From: Armigeres subalbatus
Lineage: Eukaryota > Arthropoda > Insecta > Diptera > Culicidae
Length of the DNA stretch: 64,000 nucleotides
Reading direction: 5' to 3'
Assembly: GCF_024139115.2 (NCBI RefSeq)
Contig: NC_085141.1
Location: 382,808,144-382,872,143, forward strand
Position numbers and translations under genes: made by a program. Under the pieces are notes generated by a model. The model had not been told where the DNA came from. It was given only the letters and a program-made list of their open reading frames with translations, and made no database searches. Below are positions 54,481 through 64,000 of the stretch, piece after piece. Within the stretch, counting starts at the first letter, position 1; each line of letters begins with the position of its first letter.

Positions 54481-54554
54481 TGAGATGGAAATCAGAATAG
54501 TTCCCCTAATTCTAAACCTAATATTTACAAAATAGTGACCATGCTACAATCGTG

Positions 54555-55110
54555 TGTTGGGCACTCTTCGTAGGCCCTATCAAGGATCTCATAGATCTCA
54601 TCCTTCACGTTATCAGTCTTATCGTTCGTTGGGGCATAGATGCTGATCAGGCTATAGTTGAAGAATTTGCTTCATTCTCATCACGCAAAGTCGGTCGCTT
54701 ATCGGCTTCCACCGATAACACGCTCCATCAGTTTCCGATAATCGTGAAGCCAACTCCTCGCTCACTCACGGCGCTATACAGTAGATTATTATTAGTACAG
54801 CTAAGGAGGAAGTGCCTGTGCTTACATAAGTCTTCTCCATTCAGGTCGGTCAGCATGCTACGTGTCGCCAACCACGCAGTCTCGGAGGTCCGCAATCATC
54901 TCCCCTGATCGATCCACCTTCCCGCTGCGCACCTCGCCTTCTGTTCCCGTGGATCGTTGTCGAGAACCATTTTCACCGGGTTACTGTCCGCATTCTGGCT
55001 ACGTGCCCGGCCCACCGCTGTCTCCGATTTTCGCGGTGTGAACGATGGATGGTTCTCAGCAATGAGTGCAACTCGTGGTTCATCGCCTTCTCTACGTACC
55101 GTCCGCCATC
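54555..55110 (-). pseudogene. LINE fragments: endonuclease piece and C-terminal tail
   Basis: Minus strand. 54560-54780 encodes, with stops, a piece of the endonuclease (ERGVGFTIIGN, SLISIYAPTNDKTDNVKDE). 54790-55100 encodes the tail DSNPVKMVLDNDP and RWIDQ, aligned to the intact tail at 34130-34420 but with roughly ten single-base deletions. Endonuclease next to tail implies the RT was lost between them. Confidence 0.75.
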
Positions 55111-55440
55111 TATAGCGTCCATATACAGTAGATGTAATACTTGAATGAAGTGTTTGCGGTGGATTCACTGCCCGGAAATTACGTTCTCTAGTGTTGAACT
55201 ACTGTATTTCCTGATTGCTGCCACGCTCACGCCGACTTTTGCACCTCACGAACACGTGCGGATTCTCGCTGTTCCAAGATATGACTATCGTTGTCACTTA
55301 TTCGTTGCCGGATCTGTTGCCACTGAATCCACCCGTTTGCTCTACTTTTGCGTTCTTGATAACTGTAGAATTTTCGATAGGCTTGCGCATATCTACATCG
55401 CGTTGAAGGGGCTGCCTTCTCATATTGAATGAACTTTATC
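55111..55440. other. Unassigned sequence
   Basis: A 95-codon plus-strand frame (55145-55432) has no recognisable domain. Nothing else was identified. Confidence 0.3.
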
Positions 55441-56035
55441 AGAATTATGTTTAAATACTGTCACAAATGGGCAAAAATTCTGTCATGATTCTTCATAAAT
55501 TTCTTTAAGATACTGTCAGGATTGTATTTGAATCCTGTCATAACTCTACTGTACCTCCTTTAAGAAACTCCTTCAATCATGTTTGGATTCTTGTATTCTG
55601 TTTGACTTCTGCAACATTCTAAACCTATTCTATTCTTTTTGAATCCTATCAGAAATTCTGCTGGAGTCTGACGCGCATTCTACTCTCTCAAGCATTCTGT
55701 TCCAATCATATAGGGCTCTGTCCTAATTCTGCCAATATTTTTGATTGAAATTCTGTTAGATTTTGCATGAATCATTTCTGTAATCTGCTTTAGTTCTCTT
55801 CTAAACCTCTTAAATGCTATCAAGAGTCGTATGAATATTCAACTTGAATTGTATCAGTATTCTGCTTGATTTCTATCAGCCTTTTACCTGAATCCTGTTA
55901 GGAATTGGTTGAATTCTGTCCAAAATCTGCTAAAATTCTGTCATTATTCTGCTCAAATTCTCTAGGATAAGATTTACGTAATTTCTGTATTTCGCACAAG
56001 GCCTGTCAGGGTTCTGTTGAATTCTGCATAGTTGC
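55441..56035. repeat. 22-bp minisatellite, highly degenerate array 3
   Basis: Words ATTCTGTCAGGAT, GAATCCTGTCA and TTCTGCT recur every 20-25 bp, with low unit identity. It is related to the arrays at 40.5 and 42.6-45.1 kb, probably an older copy and apparently in the opposite sense. Confidence 0.7.
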
Positions 56036-56404
56036 CAGTACGTTGAATTACATTCAAACAAAAGTTGCTCAGTTTATTGGTTTGGCTTTTTTTTCCATGA
56101 AAATGTTTTTTATTCTCATAATAGATTTTGACTTTTACTTAAGTCAAGAGCACGATCTGTTCATAACAAAATCATTGTTGGAACGAACGTCGTCGTCACG
56201 AAAGGCAACTAGTATCATAATGTTGTAGCACGTTGAGCGCTATTATTTTCGTTCTGCCTAGGCAAGCACAGAAAACGAGCATGCGAGCTGTAATAATTTT
56301 CAACGAAATGCAATCCTGTCACATTCTTTATACACATTGTAAGTATACGTAAAGGCTTTATGTTCGCTCCTAAAACAAATTATTTATAGAAAATGTGGAG
56401 CTGC
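56036..56404. other. AT-rich sequence without recognisable feature
   Basis: Nothing identified. Confidence 0.35.
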
Positions 56405-56568
56405 ATGATGTAATATACCAATCGACTTAGTTCGACGAATTCTGATTGTCTTATTTAGAGCCTGGATACGAGAAACGCGTTGAATTAAACTCTCTTCCAA
56501 CACTACGTTTATCTCGTGCAGTAATGCACGAGAAATGTACTAATAACGCTAGGTGGATTATTACGGTT
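56405..56568 (-). mobile_element. Deleted copy of the 53.45-kb MITE-like family
   Basis: On the minus strand it begins AATAATCCACCTAGCG with the TTTCTCGTGCA subterminal word and ends with AATTCGTCGAACTAAGTCGA and TTGGTAT. It lacks the 158-bp units. Confidence 0.65.
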
Positions 56569-58364
56569 TTTCTTGAACTTTTTTGTGTTGAATGCAACGC
56601 TTTTCAAATGCTATAATGACCACGACCAAACTATTGAAAGCCTCTATTAATTCCCTAATGCCAATCATAACTTCAAGTTGAAGTCTGTTCTCTGTGCTCG
56701 AGGGCGTAAAGTGGCAAAACGCATCTCCTGCAGAGGAAGCTTGCGATCTTTCGCTGCATACATACCTTTTATTGTTGAATGTCCACCAAACCGAAGTGTT
56801 TGTTTACCCACCGTGGATAAACAGTCTCACATAACAGCCCCCATGCCATGAAGACAAATTCACTCCAGAATAAACTTCAGTTGTAACGCAAATATATTTC
56901 ATTCGACGAGAATAATGTTTGTTCTGGGATGTTTTGCGAGTCTGATGGGCGATGTGTGTCACTCATTGAACTGAGAGACGGATCAGAATGCGGATTTATA
57001 GATCAATGATTAGCGAATGACATAATATTATACCTAGTCAATGACAAATGAATAGAAATATATTGAACATTGTTTCCGAATTTTCTTTATCCAATCGTTT
57101 AAAATTTATTATTGTTTCATCTAAAGAACTTCTGTGCACTGTGCCCCACAATTATAGAACTAGAACACTTTTGAGGAAAACCTAAAAATTCAACAAAATT
57201 CATTGTTTCAAAAATTATATCTGTTTGCAGCTTATGATGCTTTTGGCTCGAGGTATATTTTCCCAATGATGGAACAGTTAAGGTGATTATACAAATCAAC
57301 CATGTGGTGAATTTCAAAATCACCTCACGGTTTTCTACCCATTATCAAAAGTTTAAATCTAGTGAAATAATTTTCGTACAATGCTGAAATTAAAAGTCTA
57401 TTATTTAGCATAAGTAAGCAAACGATCTACGGTGTGTTATTCCCCATGGGCGTTGTGGTTCTCTCAATTCGTGCTCTTGAAAAGTCACTAGAAAAAGCAC
57501 GCGGTTTCAAGATGCCGATTTATGGCTTTTTTGTATAACCATTAACTTTTCTTGTATGATTCGCTTTTATTGACTGTTTGGGCCACCCTTAGTAGGCAAA
57601 ATGGTGGAGTTGACATCAAGAAAGGAGCGTCCAATATAGTTCTGAGTCCCACAAGTTCCTATCTCAGTGCTTCCACCATCGCGATCACGATCTTGTGCAG
57701 TACTGGTAGCAGCACGAAGAGAAATTTGAATGGAATTTTGACAAGCGTTTGGTTACTGTAATTAGAAATGTGCATTGTGGAAGTATTTACACATTGGAGA
57801 AAATCCATCAAATTAGTCCGGACTTTGCGAAAAGAATTACGGATCGAACGAAGGTCTACGACGCTTTAGCTACTTTCTGCCTCCATAGTTGTCTTTTCGC
57901 AATTTAGAAATAGCTCTGAAATCATCATTTTCCTCGCAAAATAAATATTAGTTCAAAACGATCGATCTTTAACGTGCATCATTACTAATATTACTTCAAT
58001 CACTAACAGCAAACCAAACGATAGCTGAGCCTGTAAGATTTTTTTTCCTGGACTACTGCTACTGCTCTGTTCACGACGATCTTCGGATGATGATGTCACC
58101 GCACGAGTTACGAATAAAATTTATTCATAGCATGATTTTTTGAAACGTCGTATGCCCAAATGAAGAGTCTCTTTCATTACGCTCTCTTTCACTAACATCA
58201 AAGCAATACCAAATTGCATTTATTACAACATTTCCACGTTAACAAGCTGGATGAGCTATTTTCTTCAGATCTCGGTGATACAATCGAAAGAGAAAGTAAA
58301 CCAAAAGAGCCTCTCTTTTGGACTTACGATGTTTTCAAAATCACGCGAAATTTCGAATTACCGT
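56569..58364. other. Unique-looking sequence, no gene recognised
   Basis: No repeat signature or credible frame was seen in 1.8 kb. The 69-codon frame at 57552-57761 shows no domain. It is possibly single-copy host DNA. Confidence 0.35.
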
Positions 58365-61300
58365 CCGTCAGTTTGACTGGACCAGTTGAAGACAGCAGAA
58401 CGTACGGACGTGATTTTTGCTTGCATTTTTCCAAGTGTTTTCTCGTTCGTTCGCTGTTTACGTTTTGCTTCGTCGCGTTGGCGTTATTTTCTCCGGCCCG
58501 TCATGGGAGACTCGGTACCGATTCGGTCGCGGAAAGTGCTTAAGCGCACTGCTCTTGGAGCGCGAGTAACCTCCTCAAGGCGATCCACCGGATTTGCGGC
58601 CGAAAATCCGCCAGCTCATTGCAAAGGGCCTCAGTGCCCGTTCCGCTTTGCAGTGAGGAGCAAGGTGATGCCTGCCAATCCAGATCACCAAAAATCTATC
58701 GTGGGTTCCTACAGGTCACAAGTGAGTTTTACACTCATGACCTCCCCGGCACGAAGCCGCTCAAGGATTTGCTGGTGAGGGCTCCCACGATATGAAGAAG
58801 GAAGAGCTTATCACCTGACTAGAAAGTAGTGGCCTCAAATCTGTCGCCGTTCACAAATCGCCTCGACACGGCAGGGCGAGAAATACCGAGACAACTTTGG
58901 TCCATCTGGGCTCCATCACCTTCAACGATCTGAAGCTGGTTGAGGTGATTAATTACACGTCGTCAGCTGGGAGCGATACTGCCTCGTGCATCGTGACGTG
59001 ACACAGTGCGACAATGTTACAACTTCGGGCATGGCAGCGGTGCCACATGGCCGCAAGTGTGGCGAACTGCACCTGACGGATGAGTGCACGACAAGATGGA
59101 GTGGCCGATCCAAAGTGCGCCAACCGTGGCGAAAAACTCGGGCCACTACGAAAGGCTGTCCGAAACGCGCGGAGATCCTGGATATCTGAAGGAAAGCATC
59201 CACTAAAACTCATCCGAAAAGAACCGTGTTCCAGTGATCGACGACTTCCTGCTATCACGGCTCCCGACGAGCGGTACCAGTACTTCCACCGTTGCAGTCG
59301 CACAAGCGGCTGGCCGCAGACGCAGCATCGATTCAAGCCCCAGCACCACCAGCTCCATCCCCCAGCGGAATGGCCTTTGCTTCCCACCTCCTGGATTCCG
59401 TCAGCAGCCGGAGAATCAAACGACCTGCCGGAAGAATGCTCCGCTCACAATCCGGAGCAGCTGATGCCGATCTTTGCACAGCTCGCCACTCGGCTGCAAA
59501 ACCCGTTTCGACCAGGCTCACTTGCTGGCATGATTCATTGAAATGGCTGCTAGGGTGGGCCCTGTCAACTGGAACCCTCGCTCGCTCAAGAGCAAAAGCA
59601 TTGAACTGGCTGATTTCCTGGGAGAACGAGATCGCCGTGGCGTTCATCACTGAAACGCACCTTATACCGGAGGTGAGCGTCCATATCCCGTACTTCCTCA
59701 TTGTGCGACTCGACCGGCCGTCCAGGGAGGGAGGTGGTGTGCAACGCACTTCGATACAACATCAACTGTCGTCTGCTGCCAAGCTTCCAGCTGAACATCA
59801 TCGAAGGCCATCGGTGTCGAAGGGACTACTTCCGTCGGCACAATCACGCTCATCGCCCTACTCAAGCTAAAGCTCGGTGATGGTTCATCATTGCCGACCT
59901 GAATGCCAAACATCAAGCTTGGGGCACCAATCGCGCAATCGAAACGGCACCAGCAACGACACGGAGGCCACTACAAGATCCTGCCGGATTCCCCACTCGG
60001 CTGAGACGGTCCGGTGTCCACGCAACCCTCGACTTATACATAACGCAACATGAACGACCACGTCTCGCAGCCGGTCGTCTACCAGGAGCTCAGTTCGATT
60101 CATTATCAGGTGGTGGCGTAAGTGGGCTCCTCGGTCAATCGGCATCAACAGTTCCGGCGAAACTACCACTGTCGACAACGAGGCGCGGCCGGAACGCTGA
60201 AGTAATCGATTGGCAGCTACGTTCCACTGAGGAGGCGATTTCGGAGGCCCAGGAACAACATGTACCGACGAGCCAGGTAAGCAACTCCCCAAACATCGAT
60301 ACACTCACCAGCGTTCTGGACTGCCTGAGCTTAAAGCACGCTGCAATCGAATCACAAAAATATCAAGGCCAGAATGGTGGACCGCAAAATAACGATTTCT
60401 CGAATAAGATCCGCACTTTCCCAGATTATGCTAAGCCGTTCTGGAAAATGACCAAAATACTAAAACCCAAGCCTCGGCCCATTCTCCTTGATTCCACTAG
60501 ACAATAATGGCTCTGGGATCGCTTGATAACTCCTGCAGAGAAGGTCGCTGAAATAGGTCGTCACTTCTAGCTCACACAATCTTGGGCAGAACATCGTCAG
60601 TCCACACGAAGCAGCCGTCAACGAGCATGCTAGCAACATCCATTTGATTCAACTTCTTCTCGGAGGAGTTGAGATCTCAGCTGGTGAATTGACGGCCTAT
60701 AATCAATCGTGAATAACATGAAGACCCAGGCTTCGACAGCATCCTGAATCTCGAGTTCAAACACTGAGTGCACTGTTCTTTGAGCACCTCTCGCTGATCT
60801 TAATCAGTTCCGGCTCCAGTTACTTCCATCGTCCTGGAAGTCAGCGAAAGTCATCCCATCCGGAAGCCTGAGAAGGATCCTCCTCCCCGAAAAGTTATCT
60901 CCCATCAACCTTCTCTCAGGATTATCCAAGCTATTAATCACCGGCTACTTGAGTCTGCCAAAAATCTCAGCATCTTGCTCGAGAAACAGTTTGGTTTATG
61001 ACGCGGTTGATCAACTGTACACCAACGAGTTACCAACGTTCTCAGACGGAACAGACTGTCTCTAAAATAGCCGTCATGGCCTTACTCGATTCATTCGAAT
61101 GTATGGCATGATGGTCTGGTGTACAAACTACAACGCTACAATCTTCCCAGCACCTGGTGAAAATCATCAACAATTACCTGTCGGCAAGGACATTCCGGTT
61201 CTCTATCAGCGGAGCGAGTTCCAATGCGACATACTGTCGTCGCAGGCGTTCCCAGGGCAGAATCCTCGGCCCCTACTTTTCAATCTGTTTTCCTCCGACA

Positions 61301-62040
61301 TGCCGAGCCTCCAGAAGGCGGCATTCTGTCTCTGTTCGCAGATGACACCTCCATCGTCTACAACGGAAGATCAGTATCAACGCGACGAAGACCCAGGTCA
61401 TCATTTCCCCTCTCAAATCCCCAAACATGTTCCTCCTGGGACTGTTGAATCATCCTCGATGGCGACGTGGAATGGGTCAATGCTGACTACCTCAGCTTGA
61501 CCCTTGACAGCAAGCTTATTTTCAAGCAACAGGTTGACAAGACGGTGACGAGTGTAACGTCATGTTGGAACTACTGTATCCTTGATCAACCGCCGGTCGT
61601 CATTGTCCCTGAAAATAGACGCTCTATAAGCAAATCATCCTCCCTGTGATCGAATACGGCATGCCGGTCTGGAGAGCTGCCGCAAACCCACCACCTCAAA
61701 CTTCAACGGTCCAAAACAAATTCCTGAGGATGATCCTCAACACCTTTCCCAGGACAATAACATCCGAGGTCCACCGTCTGGCCGGGATAAAAACCTTACA
61801 TGAACGCTTTGGTGAGTGTAAAGATCGATTTAGGGTTCGTTGCGCCTTTTCGGACCAACCAGCGATTAGGGCGCTCTTTCCAATCTAGGTTCTCAAATTT
61901 ATTGTAAATTGTAAATAATTAGAGTACATAGTAGTTCGTTATCAAATTATGGTTTTAACCATTTTAAACCAATCCCTAATAGCTTTACTTGGATTGTTCT
62001 TTTCAATTGACAAAATGTGATACATTAACTAATATTAAGC
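58365..62040 (+). pseudogene. Jockey-like LINE, nearly full length but decayed
   Basis: The 5' UTR-like start is near 58365 and the first ATG of ORF1 at 58503 (MGDSVPIRSRKVLKRTALGA). ORF1 then shifts phase and shows Gag zinc-finger remains (KCGELHLTDECTTRW and GCPKRAE, 59057-59185). ORF2 begins about 59565 with VNWNPRSLKSKSIELADFLG and, after a shift, IAVAFITETHLIPEVSVHIP (endonuclease). RT islands include VWHDGLVYKLQRYN and LSLFADDTSIVYNGR (FADD box, about 61320-61365). The C-terminus VIEYGMPVWRAA...SEVHRLAGIKTLHERFGECK ends at a stop, 61886-61888. At least ten frameshifts separate these. 3' UTR-like AT-rich sequence follows to about 62040. Confidence 0.9.
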
Positions 62041-63304
62041 AAAAGTGCCTTTCACCAGCAACGCAGGATGATCTTGTACTAAAAAATTCATTACATACAG
62101 CCACGTAGTTCTACGTCACCTTTCTTACAACCCCAATCGGCTGCATTTTGATTTTTTTTATTTAGACTCTCTTCTGTTTTCATTTAAGACAGAAAATGTT
62201 TGTATCAATCTATATAGCTCTAATCAAAAATCTATAAATGTATGTAGTACAGATGAACATGTCCGTATGTTTGAAACCTTCCATGCATCTAAAAGCAGTC
62301 GTATCGTCCAGTAAGTTCAATAAACTTACAGAACACCAACGGTTTTAACAACTCACTGTCATGCGACTTATAGTAATACTTCATGAGTAAAGAAAACGTC
62401 CTGTTTGAAGGTCGTCTTGTTTCAGACTGCATCCAACCGACACTCGATCAAGCAGTGCCTCGAATGACCACCACTTCTTGGCAGATAAGTGCTGTATCCA
62501 ATCCAATTATAGATACCATTTGCCACATAGAATTAAAATAACAAACCTGAACTAACGACATCGATTACAAGCCGCCGAATCCACTACCCTCGCATGGTCG
62601 GTGGAGATATTAGATGAAACGTAATCAATAACTCACAAAAACATGCGTGTGTTGTGATGATGTAAATTTTCTTTCCAGTAATTCAAACACACGTGAATCG
62701 ACTCATCGGTCGCCTTTGCTACCCGGCGGTAACCGCCTGTATAGTTTCCAAGCAGAATTAATATAATTATTTGTTTACACAGCGTCACGTCCAGACGCAC
62801 CACACTGCACGTCGCATAGTGGCGAAAGGCCGTCGAATTATCTATTCGTCATCAGAAAATTCAAATTTATGTGTTTGAATAAAATTCAAAATAGATTGGC
62901 GGGTCCCCGATTGAACCAAAACAAAAACACAATCATATGATCTGCATTTCAATTTGAATAACTTGGGAGAGTCGCAGTTTTAATCCTCGGAATGTCCTTG
63001 TCTTGTTTTAGTACAATCACATTCTATTTTTGTCAATTTGAGAATCACACAGATCTCTCCCAGGGATTGAACTTATTTTCATTATCTTTTAGTAATTTCC
63101 CAATAACTCATTCCAGAGGCTGAATTTTGAATTATGTGATATGGTGGAAAACATATTCGATATGCATAAAGCGAAATTTTCATGATCAACCCTAAGAGAA
63201 CTTTTTAGACACCAAACACATGGTCGCAATTTAAAATGTAAAATTTGAACACAGAATTTTCCATAAAAAATAAATAACAAATCAGTGAAAAAAAAGATAA
63301 AAAT
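62041..63304. other. Mostly AT-rich, unique-looking sequence
   Basis: 62640-62900 is more balanced in GC. ACGTAGTTCTACGTCA (62104) echoes the first words of the 63.69-kb repeat in reverse. No gene; the 85-codon minus frame at 63089-63346 has no domain. Confidence 0.35.
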
Positions 63305-63316
63305 CCGTAGAAAATT

Positions 63317-63578
63317 CTTCTTCTCTAATGGCATTACATTCCCCACTGGGACATTGCCGCCTCGCAGCTTAGTGGTTCTACAGTTATTAACTGCGAGGTT
63401 TCTAAGCCTCTAAGCCTAAGTATACCATGAGGCTAGCACGATGATACTTTTATGCCCAGGGAAGTCGAGACAATTTCCAATCCGAAAATTGCTTAGACTG
63501 GCACCGGGAATCGAACACAGACACCCTCAGCATGGTCTTACTTTGTAGTCGTGCATTTTTCCGGACAGCCAAGCAGGG
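63317..63578 (-). mobile_element. Feilai-like tRNA-derived SINE, copy 3
   Basis: A minus-strand copy matching 5693-5987, with B-box GTTCGATTCCC and TTCTTCTTC at the tail. A short deletion plus a CTAAGC duplication affects the middle (about 63376-63425). It is flanked by near-perfect 12-bp repeats CCGTAGAAAATT/CCGTGGAAAATT (63305-63316 and 63579-63590). Confidence 0.9.
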
Positions 63579-63689
63579 CCGTGGAAAATTTTAGAACAGC
63601 AAAAACCTAAAATCGTTTTCCAATAGATGATCCCATCTTTATGAACATTTATTGTTTGAAGCAGTTTCTCTATTGTATAGCGTTTTGAC

Positions 63690-64000
63690 GTAGAACTACG
63701 CCTGTCTTTTCTATATTGGGGTACACATTGCGATTGCTTGATAGACTTTGAACGTTAATACCTCAGTCGTTTCTCGATGGATTTCCAATATTTTGGACCA
63801 TTCGATGAGCCAACGCTTCATTGTGAAGTTCTAAACATACAGATTTTCAATTATTGATGATTGAAAATTGCCAAACAGTTTAGAAATAGTAAAACTACCA
63901 ATCCCGTGCATGCATCGCAAGCACAGACATCAAAATGAAGCAACGTGCGGTTTGGATCTAATCCTCAGTTCGAACAAGATTTCACGCAGAGCGTACGCAG
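63690..64000 (+). repeat. Dispersed repeat, copy 2, runs off the window
   Basis: This aligns with 51030-51360 in the same orientation from GACGTAGAACTACGCCTGTC to GAACAAGATTTCACGCAGAG. The right edge of the window cuts it. The two copies are too diverged to be an obvious LTR pair. Confidence 0.7.

Noticed and set aside
59333..60304. 138-codon minus-strand frames
   Set aside because: Antisense shadows of the Jockey-like element.
51030..64000. LTR pair of a 13-kb retrotransposon
   Set aside because: The two repeats are too diverged, and the intervening DNA holds unrelated elements in mixed orientation without a coherent gag-pol.
1..64000. Endogenous viral insertions, which are common in Aedes genomes
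   Set aside because: No frame showed recognisable non-retroviral viral protein motifs; all reverse-transcriptase signals fit retrotransposons.

Overview
This is a repeat-dominated stretch of a eukaryotic, almost certainly mosquito (culicine, probably Aedes-type) nuclear genome. The clues are three tRNA-derived SINEs that look like the Aedes Feilai family, abundant short terminal-inverted-repeat elements (MITEs), BEL/Pao, Penelope, Jockey and other LINE remnants, several kinds of minisatellite, AT-rich filler and one 25-N assembly gap (36560-36584). I find no convincing intact host gene, no rRNA, no functional tRNA and no CRISPR. The window is best read as intergenic DNA or a very large intron. 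Family names come from motifs recognised by eye; no database was searched.

Layout. 0.4-6 kb: two Feilai-like SINEs, two palindromic MITEs and a decayed LINE reverse transcriptase (RT). 6.9-9.5 kb: a young, complete but non-autonomous BEL/Pao-like LTR element coding only for a Gag protein. 9.7-13.2 kb: a hAT-like element carrying a 23-bp minisatellite and split by further DNA elements. 13-28.7 kb: a possible solo LTR, many foldback MITEs, simple repeats, two opposite copies of a CATTCGGGGAAATGTTA minisatellite element and some GC-richer unique islands. 28.9-34.5 kb: LINE tails and a Penelope relic split by a second copy of the hAT-like minisatellite carrier (perfect 8-bp target duplication) and by a MITE. 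35.9-37.9 kb: LINE fragments, the gap and a SINE with a perfect 15-bp target duplication. 40-46.5 kb: a large 22-bp minisatellite territory with a hAT MITE inside it, then a foldback element whose arms are minisatellites. 46.6-51.4 kb: an unrecognised open frame, a LINE endonuclease relic and a pyrimidine tract. 52-56.6 kb: a LINE split by an MITE-like element with internal 158-bp repeats. 58.4-62 kb: a decayed Jockey-like LINE. 63.3-64 kb: a third Feilai-like SINE and a second copy of a repeat seen at 51 kb.

How the pieces relate. Nothing forms an operon or pathway. The informative structure is nesting, which gives relative ages: Penelope, then the hAT-like carrier; LINE, then an MITE-like element; hAT-like carrier, then a tandem-terminus element, then an 8-bp-duplication foldback. 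The most unusual theme is a set of minisatellites whose repeat unit is itself a small hairpin. One of them sits twice inside the same hAT-like terminal repeats, so it appears to have moved as cargo.
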